A DNA stretch of 37,699 nucleotides from Eubacterium sp. (lineage in GTDB: Bacteria > Bacillota > Clostridia > Lachnospirales > Lachnospiraceae): the NCBI GenBank assembly GCA_022796875.1, contig JAAWJJ010000035.1, positions 1 through 37,699 of the forward strand. The letters are read 5' to 3'. The number at the start of each line of letters is the position of its first letter. Position 1 is the stretch's first letter. The notes beneath the pieces are model-generated. The model made no database searches, had not been told where the DNA came from, and worked only from the letters and a program-made list of their open reading frames with translations. The translations under genes were made by a program, and so were the position numbers. This document shows, piece by piece, positions 15,180 through 22,498 of this stretch.

Positions 15180-15896
15180 TTATCTATAAGTGCTGTCAAA
15201 CTGCATAAATTTGTATAGCAGCTTTTTCCTGTTTCTCCTTGAAACAGATATCCTTTCTTTTGAAATAAGCCAAATTTCGTTTTCAATTCTTTCGATCTTT
15301 GACAAATTTACCAGAAAAGACCTATGACAACGAAAGAACAACCTTTCATCCAGTTCTTCTTCCCATTGCGACAACGATTTTTCACTTCGAAAACTGTTAT
15401 TCTGAGTAAATATCCTTGTCTGATTTTCATCTGCCATTACATAATAAATTTCGTTCTGCCTGATTCTGTATTCTATTCCGTTCGCATAAACAGAGATCTT
15501 GCTTGTCCCGATTAACGTATTTCTGACATCGTTTATTGCTTCAAACAGTTCCTGCTCCTCAATAGGCTTTGTAACAAAACGGAACGCCCCTATTTTAAAA
15601 CCATCTTTGAAGCGTTCCCTTTCACAAGTTAACAAAACCACTTTATATTTAATTCCCATCGCATTTAACTGTTTTGCTAATTCTATGCCGTCCAGTTCCG
15701 GCATATGGATATCTAACAGTAATACATCCAGATCTTCTTTATTTTCCAGTACCTCCTTTCCAGATAAAAAATGACGATATTCAAAACATACTCCCTGTTT
15801 CGCACAATACTTTTTCAGCAGAGCTTTTACCTGCTCATGTACATACCGTTCATCATCACAGATACCAATCAGAAACGCCTTCTCCTTCGTAAACAT
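15180..15896 (-). CDS. LytTR-family response regulator (AgrA-like), intact receiver
   Basis: 238 residues from the ATG at 15896, which has GAGG 7 bases upstream. An ATG at 15917 is rejected: it is upstream of the start site predicted from the promoter. Receiver: CDDE (13-16), phospho-acceptor Asp 62 in VLLLDIHMPELDG, Lys in RFVTKPIEE. LytTR domain from about 135 to the end (RCHRSFLVNLSKIERIE). It is the first gene of the minus-strand signalling locus and the likely phosphorylation partner of the kinase next to it. It is the best candidate to bind the repeat upstream of the peptide gene. Confidence 0.92.
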   Translation of the reverse strand: MFTKEKAFLIGICDDERYVHEQVKALLKKYCAKQGVCFEYRHFLSGKEVLENKEDLDVLLLDIHMPELDGIELAKQLNAMGIKYKVVLLTCERERFKDGFKIGAFRFVTKPIEEQELFEAINDVRNTLIGTSKISVYANGIEYRIRQNEIYYVMADENQTRIFTQNNSFRSEKSLSQWEEELDERLFFRCHRSFLVNLSKIERIENEIWLISKERISVSRRNRKKLLYKFMQFDSTYR

Positions 15897-15917
15897 TCCA
15901 CCACCCTCTTTATCCAT

Positions 15918-15946
15918 ATTTTAACAAATAGAAAATTGCCTTACAA
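15918..15946 (-). promoter_or_regulatory. Promoter of the LytTR signalling locus
   Basis: On the minus strand TTGTAA (forward 15941-15946) and TAAAAT (forward 15918-15923) are 17 bases apart; start near 15911. Confidence 0.65.
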
Positions 15947-16232
15947 TACCTCGTTTACTATCAATTAGCATGTCCTTTTCTTGCTATACAGGAATTTTTT
16001 TGGATATTATATTCCCCTTTGGTAATATTTCGTATTATTTCTTTTTATTTCACAGGATTGGGAAACGAATCAGGCAGAACAGGAAGAAATTGCTTTTGCA
16101 AATCGCACAACAAAGTGCAAATTGAAAATGCAAAGAACCGATTACAAAAGCAAATAAAATCAAATTATATGTGTCACCTTATTTTTTTTAACTGAATATA
16201 TATATGGTAATATCAGACAGGAACTTTTATTT
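15947..16232. other. AT-rich intergenic stretch, no gene seen
   Basis: This 286-base stretch separates the signalling locus from the SOD-like gene. It holds three TGCAAA motifs between 16090 and 16135 and AT-rich runs near 16180-16210 that may include the promoter of the SOD-like gene. Short open frames here have no start or ribosome-binding site. Confidence 0.5.
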
Positions 16233-16718
16233 ATGAAATACTGCAACACACCAATATGCCAGAACGCACCTTTGGCCGCCGCCCTGGTTTTCGGCAACCA
16301 GGAGCATCCGCGCCTGAAAGGGGCGGTCCGCTTTTATCAGGCCACAGAAAGAGGAATATTGATTGAAGCCGAATTTTTTCATTTACCAAAAGCAGACGAA
16401 TCCGATATCCCAATGTTTTTCGGCTTCCATATTCACGAAAACGGCGACTGCTCTGACAATTTTGCCAATACGGGCAGTCACTACAATCCTCAAAACCAGA
16501 TACACCCTTATCATGCAGGTGATCTGCCGTCACTTTTGTCCAATCGGGGCTACGCCTGGACAGTCTTTTTTGACAGCTATCTGACAATTCCGGAAATTAT
16601 CGGAAAATCAGTCGTTGTTCACAAACTTGCAGATGATTTTTCCACCCAGCCGTCCGGAAACTCCGGAACAAAAATTGCATGCGGCGTTATTCAGCCCTGG
16701 AAAGAATCAGGAATATAA
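16233..16718 (+). CDS. sodC: Cu/Zn superoxide dismutase-family protein
   Basis: 161 residues. The copper/zinc ligands can be traced: HIH in GFHIHENGDC, His in GSHYNP, His and Asp in HPYHAGDLP, and a late His in VVVHKLADD. The C-terminal hallmark GNSGTKIACGVI has Lys where the catalytic Arg of GNAGSRxACGVI usually is. The two Cys of the family disulfide (GDC and ACG) are present. No signal peptide, unlike the classic periplasmic or extracellular SodC, so it would be cytoplasmic. Cytoplasmic SodC-like proteins of this length occur in anaerobic Clostridia. Start ATG follows AGGAA by 9 bases. Activity is likely but unproven because of the Arg to Lys change. Confidence 0.85.
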   Translation: MKYCNTPICQNAPLAAALVFGNQEHPRLKGAVRFYQATERGILIEAEFFHLPKADESDIPMFFGFHIHENGDCSDNFANTGSHYNPQNQIHPYHAGDLPSLLSNRGYAWTVFFDSYLTIPEIIGKSVVVHKLADDFSTQPSGNSGTKIACGVIQPWKESGI

Positions 16719-16721
16719 CAA

Positions 16722-16789
16722 ACACACGCGTGCGTATATTGTTAAATACAAAAACGCACGCGTGCGTTTTTATGCGTTTGCGTGCGTTT
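16722..16789. repeat. Left copy of palindrome-rich repeat bracketing the AlbA_2 gene
   Basis: A near-palindrome ACACACGCGTGCGT (16722-16735) is followed after 14 bases by a perfect 22-bp palindrome with core ACGCACGCGTGCGT (16750-16771), then half-sites GCGTTTGCGTGCGTTT. The second palindrome can fold as hairpin plus T run, so it may end both the SOD-like and AlbA_2 transcripts. It matches the copy at 18507-18576 in order and spacing. Confidence 0.9.
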
Positions 16790-16814
16790 CTATTCCCTGC
16801 TATTTCTCTGAACT

Positions 16815-18467
16815 TTATTTTGACAGTTTATACTGCGATGCCCTTCCTCTTCCTACCAGCATAAGCAGTTTCTTAGTCGTGAGTCTTTTCAAAATACGAT
16901 ATGCCTGACTTTCATTTATATTTAATAATTCACTTACATTATCCCTGGTCACATATCCCTGCTGTTTTACAAGCTCTAATACAAGTTCCTCATATTTTAA
17001 CCTGTCAATTCCTGTCTGCCTGACATAACCAACTGAATTTTCCTGCTCCCGATATACTTTTGCGCTCAGAATGTAACTTCTTGATTTTCCGCTGCCCCGC
17101 GCCTCAACAAGACCGCTTTCGATCAATTTCTCCACATTCGCTTTCGTCCTTGCCTCGCTTACATGAATCGTTTCCGCAAGTTCCGGAATAGTCGCTCTCC
17201 TTTGCGTCTGCAATGCCGATAAAATCAACAGAGAGTGAATAGGCAACATTCTTCCCATCCGGTTTTCTTCATTCGAAATCATTCGTGCAAATGCCAAATC
17301 CGGTTCCGCTCTCTGGATAAATAAACGGACATACCTTTCCGTTGATTCGGAATAATCCGGCAAAGGACGCCCATATATGATAGACCCCTCAAAGATACGG
17401 TCAATTCCTCTTCCGGTACGCTCTGCAAGACCAATTCTCTTCAACGCATCCGCTAACGCCGGATTTCGGCCATGCGGTTCGACTGTCAGCAGATTATTAA
17501 GATTCACACCGTCAATAAATCCCCCGGGACTGCTAATCGTCAATCCGTCATCTTCGATTGCCAGACGTATCATCTGTAAAACAGAATAATCTCTGTGGCA
17601 AAAAGCATTTACCAGGCTTTCACGAAAAGCCGCTTCTGAAAATTCCGGAATCGGAATCCGAAATAATCCATACTCCATTTCGCGTTCCGGATTCCATGCT
17701 TTAAGATAGTTCTCCAAAATTTCAAACGTTGCCAGAAGCGGTTTTGCAAACTGTTCATTTACCCTTACCTGAGTTCCCTCCAGCACCTGGAAACTGACTT
17801 TGGCTGTCGGCATCACTTCCTGCAGCCTGTCTTCTCTCCCAATCAGCAACATTCCGGTTACAGTAGGGTATAGTACTCCGTTTTCTTCTTTTACAAGACG
17901 CAATGCTTTATCCAGTTCTTCATCCGTTAATTCCAAAACGGATTTATCCCCTTTTCGCATCCTCATAATATTTCTCAAACGCACCCTTTCATTCGGATCC
18001 AGATCATCCACGGTCGTATCAGGAATAATTTGTGTTGAAAAATCCAGCAAACTTAAATCCGACAACCTCGTATTGATTTCATATGGGTACATCGGTACAT
18101 TTTCAGGCGTGCCGTCTAATTTTAAACGACGCCTTAAAATTCTGCCATCCACAGAAGCGACAATGGTTCTGCTCATCGGAATTTCAATTTTTAAAACATC
18201 CGCTCCGCTTTCTGTTAATATTTCCGCTCTGACGGCTACGGAAGGGACTGTTTTGTTTGCAATCAATGCGGCTACCCCCACTTCATCCGCATGCTGTTTG
18301 TGTACTCCGGTAATATCGCCGTTATCCTCAACTCCGAGAAACAGTACCCCACCGTCCGTATTTGCCATTCCGATCACCGCCTCGATCAGATCATGGTCGT
18401 TTAGCTTTTTCAGGTCGCTTTTAAACTCTATCGTGAGCGTTTCCTTTTCTGGTATTGTTCTCATCAT
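16815..18467 (-). CDS. AlbA_2/Schlafen-type DNA-binding protein with ATPase-like and winged-helix domains
   Basis: 550 residues. N-terminal AlbA_2 domain (about 5-130: ETLTIEFKSDLKK, GMANTDGGVLFLGVEDNG). The middle has the HATPase_c_4-type region with FRESLVNAFCHRDYS and ERTGRGIDRIFEG. The C-terminal part holds two winged-helix segments (TIPELAETIHVSEARTKANVEKL and TRDNVSELLNINESQAYRILKRL). Such proteins are transcription regulators or helicase-like accessory factors, common next to mobile DNA. The start is one of two adjacent ATGs (18467 or 18464) after GGGGGT; earlier starts lie upstream of the promoter. The promoter contains a palindrome in its spacer and the gene is bracketed by copies of the same sequence, so autorepression is likely. 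Confidence 0.87.
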   Translation of the reverse strand: MMRTIPEKETLTIEFKSDLKKLNDHDLIEAVIGMANTDGGVLFLGVEDNGDITGVHKQHADEVGVAALIANKTVPSVAVRAEILTESGADVLKIEIPMSRTIVASVDGRILRRRLKLDGTPENVPMYPYEINTRLSDLSLLDFSTQIIPDTTVDDLDPNERVRLRNIMRMRKGDKSVLELTDEELDKALRLVKEENGVLYPTVTGMLLIGREDRLQEVMPTAKVSFQVLEGTQVRVNEQFAKPLLATFEILENYLKAWNPEREMEYGLFRIPIPEFSEAAFRESLVNAFCHRDYSVLQMIRLAIEDDGLTISSPGGFIDGVNLNNLLTVEPHGRNPALADALKRIGLAERTGRGIDRIFEGSIIYGRPLPDYSESTERYVRLFIQRAEPDLAFARMISNEENRMGRMLPIHSLLILSALQTQRRATIPELAETIHVSEARTKANVEKLIESGLVEARGSGKSRSYILSAKVYREQENSVGYVRQTGIDRLKYEELVLELVKQQGYVTRDNVSELLNINESQAYRILKRLTTKKLLMLVGRGRASQYKLSK

Positions 18468-18500
18468 ACACCCCCGCAGGCAATTATTTCTTTTGCGTTC

Positions 18501-18530
18501 AGTATAACACACGCGTGTGTTTTTTATCAA
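18501..18530 (-). promoter_or_regulatory. Promoter of the AlbA_2 gene with palindromic operator in spacer
   Basis: On the minus strand TTGATA (forward 18525-18530) and TATACT (forward 18501-18506) are 18 bases apart. The perfect palindrome ACACACGCGTGTGT (18507-18520) fills most of the spacer, so a bound protein would block RNA polymerase. Confidence 0.75.
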
Positions 18531-18576
18531 CAATAAAAACGCACGCGTGCGTTTTTATGCGTTTTGCGTGCGTTTT
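18507..18576. repeat. Right copy of palindrome-rich repeat bracketing the AlbA_2 gene
   Basis: ACACACGCGTGTGT, 14 bases, then the same perfect 22-bp palindrome (18535-18556), then GCGTTTTGCGTGCGTTTT. Same elements, order and 14-base spacing as at 16722-16789; only the 14-base linker differs. Both copies have the same orientation. Confidence 0.9.
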
Positions 18577-18628
18577 CATTTCGGCCACAGTATTGATGTT
18601 ACCTGGAGTATTCTATACACTAACTTAC

Positions 18629-19513
18629 TTATACGGAAACGTCCATATTAACGCCTTCCGCGCTTACCGGCACCTGTCCCTCCGCCAGCATCACTTCCGT
18701 CTGCACGCCGCCCAGCTCTACCGACACTCCGCTCGGATCCCCGGAACCGCCCGAATCACCGGAACTGCCTGTGCTGCCGGCGCTGCTGGAAGCATTATCT
18801 TTTTCTTTTGCCAGACGGCTAAACAACGCCCGGAGATATTTCATATCGGCTTCCGCGATTGCACGCATTTCATCCGCACGATGCTTCTTTTTCCGTATCT
18901 CGAGATCCTGCGGATCAAGTTCATCAGAATTTACGATCAATTCTTCCGACAACTCATCCATCATGTCGTTCTCTTCTATGGCTTCCATCGTTTCCTGCAT
19001 CAGTTGTTCCATCTCACGCAAAAGCTGTTCCAGTTCTTCCTTGCTGAATTCCCGTCCGTCCACCGTGATTTTATCCTGTTCCGACTCTTCTTCGGCAAAA
19101 TCATCCAGCGTCAGTTGTTCTTTCTGCTCTGCCCGACCCACTTTTTGGGCGCGTTCTTCTTCCTGCAAATGCCGTTTCTTCTTTTTGGCGATTCTCAGCA
19201 TTTTTTCCGCATGGATAATTGCCGCGTCTATTTCATAATCGTTATACTCGCCTGTCTTTACTTTTCTGCGCAGCATCGCCACTTTGCCTCTTGCAAACAG
19301 TACCACCTGCGCGGCGCTGCCCGACGTTTTTGCCTGCACTATCCTTGTCGATACCTGCTTAAAATTATACTGCGCCAGGTTCAGCTTCTTCTTTGTTTTA
19401 TTATTATTCTTTTTTGTCTTCTTTGCATAATTCGTGCTGCTTACAGCCGTATTTTTGTTCGGCTTCCGAAATGCTACTGCCTTTACCGCAGAATCCTGAA
19501 TACCACGCATCAT
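18629..19513 (-). CDS. Conserved-looking acidic coiled-coil protein, function unknown
   Basis: 294 residues. A basic, Lys/Asn-rich N-terminus (residues 1-60) is followed by a mixed helical part. Then come a Glu-rich coiled coil (about 115-230), a Ser/Gly-rich low-complexity linker (about 243-262), and a Val-rich tail. There is no signal peptide or membrane segment. GGGAGG stands 8 bases before the ATG. I have seen similar proteins only as hypotheticals in Lachnospiraceae and do not assign a role. A basic head with an acidic coiled body could fit a nucleic-acid or structural function, but that is speculation. Confidence 0.8.
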   Translation of the reverse strand: MMRGIQDSAVKAVAFRKPNKNTAVSSTNYAKKTKKNNNKTKKKLNLAQYNFKQVSTRIVQAKTSGSAAQVVLFARGKVAMLRRKVKTGEYNDYEIDAAIIHAEKMLRIAKKKKRHLQEEERAQKVGRAEQKEQLTLDDFAEEESEQDKITVDGREFSKEELEQLLREMEQLMQETMEAIEENDMMDELSEELIVNSDELDPQDLEIRKKKHRADEMRAIAEADMKYLRALFSRLAKEKDNASSSAGSTGSSGDSGGSGDPSGVSVELGGVQTEVMLAEGQVPVSAEGVNMDVSV

Positions 19514-19550
19514 GTTATCATCCTCCCTGATTCAAACAATGTTTCCATTC

Positions 19551-19591
19551 CAACACATGAATACTCCGCAACCCTGCTGATCCATGTGTTG
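19551..19591 (-). repeat. Inverted repeat upstream of the coiled-coil gene
   Basis: CAACACATG (19551-19559) and CATGTGTTG (19583-19591) pair over 9 bp. A 12-bp direct repeat GTGTTAATATGA/GTGTTAATATAG lies at 19620-19643. Both are in the 5' region of the minus-strand gene ending at 18629 and could be regulatory. Confidence 0.6.
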
Positions 19592-19696
19592 ATATAGCCT
19601 CTATGACCGACACCCATTTGTGTTAATATGAGTGTTAATATAGAAGTAATATCGGCTGACAAATCAGATAATCTTAGCCATTCCACGCATATTATT

Positions 19697-19791
19697 CCGC
19701 ATTTGACGCAAAAAGTCAGACATCATATCTAAAATGATATGTCCCACATTTGACGTAAAAGTCAGACATCGTATTCAAAACGATATGTCCC
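19697..19791. repeat. 48-bp tandem duplication covering the 3' end of the phosphoesterase gene
   Basis: Copy 19697-19745 (49 bases) and copy 19745-19791 (47 bases) share ATTTGACG, AGTCAGACATC and GATATGTCCC blocks. The second copy contains the last codons and stop of the metallophosphoesterase. In both, GACATCNT-type arms can pair, and the differing bases (CAT/ATG in one, CGT/ACG in the other) keep the pairing. Confidence 0.8.
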
Positions 19792-20358
19792 GCATCCGTT
19801 AATGATCGTCGTCCGGTTATATTCCATCCGCCGCACATGGTTTTGCCCGTAACTCAGATGGATATGGCCATGCAGAAAGTATTTCGGCTGATACTCATCC
19901 ATCAGTTTTGTAAACGCCTCAAATCCCGTATGCGCCTGGTCCTCGGCGTCGTCTACGCCATAAGCCGGCGCATGTGCAAGCAGAATATCAAATCCTTTCT
20001 GCCGCCGGATTCTCCTCTTCATTTTCCTCACTCTGCGTTTCATCTGTTCCTGCGTATATTGAAACGGGCCGTCGCTGTAACGGTAAGAACCGCCCAGGCC
20101 CAGAATCCGGATTCCGCGGTGCACATAAATCATATCTTCAATACAGGTACAGCCCTCCGGCTCATGCACTTTGTATTTCAGGTCATGATTTCCGTGAACA
20201 TAGAGCAGCGGACAGTTTGCCATTGTAACTAAAAATGACAGATAGTCCGGATCCAGATCCCCGCAGGATAAAATCAGATCCAGCCCTTCTACTTTCTCCG
20301 GCCGAAAATAATCCCAGTAAGCCGCCGATTCCTCATCTGAAATCACCAGTATATTCAC
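19762..20358 (-). CDS. Calcineurin-like metallophosphoesterase
   Basis: 198 residues from a GTG at 20358 with AGGAGG 6 bases upstream. Metallophosphoesterase motifs: SCGDLD (about 31-36), GNHD (56-59), LLAHAP, and GHIH in YFLHGHIHLS. The first motif, normally DxH, reads SDEES, so the His ligand of metal site one is missing. A basic stretch (RRVRKMKRRIRRQK) inserts in the middle. It is 47 bases after the BMP-like gene and probably in the same operon. It likely hydrolyses a phosphodiester or phosphomonoester; the substrate cannot be told. Confidence 0.88.
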   Translation of the reverse strand: MNILVISDEESAAYWDYFRPEKVEGLDLILSCGDLDPDYLSFLVTMANCPLLYVHGNHDLKYKVHEPEGCTCIEDMIYVHRGIRILGLGGSYRYSDGPFQYTQEQMKRRVRKMKRRIRRQKGFDILLAHAPAYGVDDAEDQAHTGFEAFTKLMDEYQPKYFLHGHIHLSYGQNHVRRMEYNRTTIINGCGTYRFEYDV

Positions 20359-20405
20359 TGTTTTCCTCCTCCACTCCCTGAAGTCCTGCCATCTCAGGTA
20401 CTTTC

Positions 20406-22364
20406 TCAGGCATTTTCGCCGTTTTCTTCCTCTAACCCCTGGAGTTCTACCATTTCAAGCGCTTTCGGAGTCAGCGCCTTTTTCTCCGGGAATGTTCCTA
20501 TCACATTTTCACATAACCAATTCATACGTATAATACTCTCCGTATCCAATACCCGCCCTTTCTGTCCGTGCGGCTGCCCTTTCTGGTCGTAAATGATCCC
20601 TTCAAACGGATGATAAACTCCCCAGGCAATAAACTGCCGAAACTTTTCGACAAGTTTCCTGGTTCCGTACGGAATCTTGTCCGAGCAGATCAGATCCATC
20701 ACTTCCGCGGAAAGCCCCCACCAGTAATTCAGCGTTCGGTTGTCTTTCACCGGCATTTTTTTCCAGGTTCCGTCCAGGATAAAGCCGATCATCCTGCTGT
20801 AAAACTTTCCCCAGTCCAATACGCTCGTAGCCAGCCGCGTAATCCCGTCCCCATACTGCTGGTACAGGCCGTACGGTTTTTCGTTTCCTTTTGGCGTAAT
20901 CATTTCTTTTGCCGAAATGACCGTCATATTTTTTTCCGGCGTCTGCTTATCATCTTCTTTCACACAGGACCAGAAAAGCCGCACTTTCGTATCCGGCCGC
21001 ACCATCTGCACGCCCAGCGCAAACGCATTGATATTTGCCGCCGTACCGAAAATCGGATAATCCGCCTCATAACCGATGACATTGCCCTCCGACATCACGC
21101 CCGCAATCAATCCGATCAGAAATTTCACTTCATACATTCTGGTATAGTATGTCCGTACCGACTTATACGGGAAATTGAGCGAACAATTAAAAAAGTACAC
21201 TTCCGGATGCTTTAACGCCGCTTTGATCGACGCCTGCATCTGGGTCGGTGAAGTGGTAAAAATAATCGTATTGCCCTCCGAAACGGCCTGTTCTATCGCG
21301 TCCTCCGTCCGGTTATCCTGCCGGACATTTTCATAGAAAGTTACTTCGAGTTCCTCCGCATACATTTCCTCTATATGAAGTCTGCCCAATTCGTGCGCAT
21401 AAATCCATCCAGAGTCCTTAACCGGTTCGTCATACACAAAAGCGACCCGCACTTTCTTTCTGGCCGATGGCAAAATCCTTGCCACGCGCGGCTGCCTGCC
21501 TTTTTCCGCGGCCGGCAGAATTTTTGTCACGAGAGAGGATTTGCTCTCTTCCGGTTCCATGACATGCTCTACCTCCGCGTTTAACGCCTCCGGCTCAATC
21601 TCTTTTTTCATTGATTTCAATTCTTTTTCTATCTCCGCCGAAGATTTCTCTTTCATTTCTTCATACGGGAAAATCTCCAGGCAGCGCAAAAATGCATTTC
21701 CGAATACTTCCGGCATCTGGCTGCCGCTGATCGAAGAGTACATGACCGAAAAGTGATAAAATACGGTTTTCAAACGCCGGATTTCATCTTCACTCCAGGG
21801 TGTTTCCCAGTCTTTTCCGACCGCTTTTAACAGTTTTTCATATCCGCCCGGTTCTGTAAACAGGATCATATTGAGCTTCGTCAGCTCGTAAAAATCCATA
21901 TACTCGTAATAAACCCGGCTTTCTTTCGTATCTTCCTTTTTCGGGATAATCCTTTTTACCTTTGCGGTTATAGTCGGTACTTTCAAGTATTTCATAATGC
22001 TGACGCGTTTATTCCCCTCCTGTATGTAATAACGGTTTTTGTATTCATAAGCAATCACCGCGTCACGAAATCCTTCTTCCATCTGCGAAGCATACAGGCT
22101 CATCCACTTTCCTGCAAATTCCGAATTTTCATCAAAAAGCGGTAAGAAATTACGGCAGAAAGCATTCTGCCTGCCGAGTCCTTTTGTTCCAACAGTCAGT
22201 TCCAGCGGAATTTCCACGGTTCCAAGCGATTGTTCCCCTGCCGTTTCTTTCCCCTCCAACACTTCGTCCAATACTTCCGGATACGGGGAGATTCCCTGCG
22301 ACACCGCTTTTTTAAACTCTTTTTGCGCCAGTTTTCTTGCTTTTTTGTATTCTTCCACTACCAT
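20406..22364 (-). CDS. BMP-family ligand-binding protein fused to ParB-like N-terminal domain
   Basis: 652 residues, no signal peptide. The N-terminal 150 residues include IAYEYKNRYYIQEGNKRVSI, the G(N/H)xR signature of ParB/sulfiredoxin-like domains. A helical spacer with acidic linker follows (about 165-290). From about 305 to 560 the chain follows BMP/PnrA (Med-like) periplasmic-binding folds: VRVAFVYDEPVKDSGWIYAH, NTIIFTTSPTQ, EGNVIGYEADYP. BMP proteins normally are lipoproteins that bind nucleosides for an ABC transporter; here the domain would be cytoplasmic. No transporter genes adjoin. A ligand-sensing regulatory role is plausible. This fused form occurs, as I recall, in other Lachnospiraceae without known function. 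Confidence 0.82.
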   Translation of the reverse strand: MVVEEYKKARKLAQKEFKKAVSQGISPYPEVLDEVLEGKETAGEQSLGTVEIPLELTVGTKGLGRQNAFCRNFLPLFDENSEFAGKWMSLYASQMEEGFRDAVIAYEYKNRYYIQEGNKRVSIMKYLKVPTITAKVKRIIPKKEDTKESRVYYEYMDFYELTKLNMILFTEPGGYEKLLKAVGKDWETPWSEDEIRRLKTVFYHFSVMYSSISGSQMPEVFGNAFLRCLEIFPYEEMKEKSSAEIEKELKSMKKEIEPEALNAEVEHVMEPEESKSSLVTKILPAAEKGRQPRVARILPSARKKVRVAFVYDEPVKDSGWIYAHELGRLHIEEMYAEELEVTFYENVRQDNRTEDAIEQAVSEGNTIIFTTSPTQMQASIKAALKHPEVYFFNCSLNFPYKSVRTYYTRMYEVKFLIGLIAGVMSEGNVIGYEADYPIFGTAANINAFALGVQMVRPDTKVRLFWSCVKEDDKQTPEKNMTVISAKEMITPKGNEKPYGLYQQYGDGITRLATSVLDWGKFYSRMIGFILDGTWKKMPVKDNRTLNYWWGLSAEVMDLICSDKIPYGTRKLVEKFRQFIAWGVYHPFEGIIYDQKGQPHGQKGRVLDTESIIRMNWLCENVIGTFPEKKALTPKALEMVELQGLEEENGENA

Positions 22365-22424
22365 AAATTCTACTGCCCTTTCTGCATTACTGCCGTATAA
22401 ATCCTATCAAATAAATCCTATCAT

Positions 22425-22473
22425 AAAAAACACCAGCCTGCCATATGCTACTATGTCCAGTCTGGTGTTTTTT
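22425..22473 (-). terminator. Terminator of the alpha-galactoside operon
   Basis: A perfect 12-bp stem (22425-22436 with 22462-22473) flanked by A6/T6 lies 26 bases past the stop of the UgpC-type gene. It is symmetric, but only the minus-strand operon ends here. Just beyond, ATAAATCCTATCA is repeated twice 14 bases apart (22397-22423), upstream of the BMP-like gene. Confidence 0.88.
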
Positions 22474-22498
22474 CACCCGCAAACGCGGATTTTCACTG

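Noticed and set aside
16722..18576. Possible CRISPR or att sites from the palindromic repeats
   Set aside because: Only two copies, no spacers, no cas or integrase genes, and the repeats are palindromes with fixed linkers.
18455..19597. 380-codon plus-strand frame opposite the coiled-coil gene
   Set aside because: His/Phe-rich antisense shadow of Lys/Glu codons; no ribosome-binding site, runs through the palindromic repeat.
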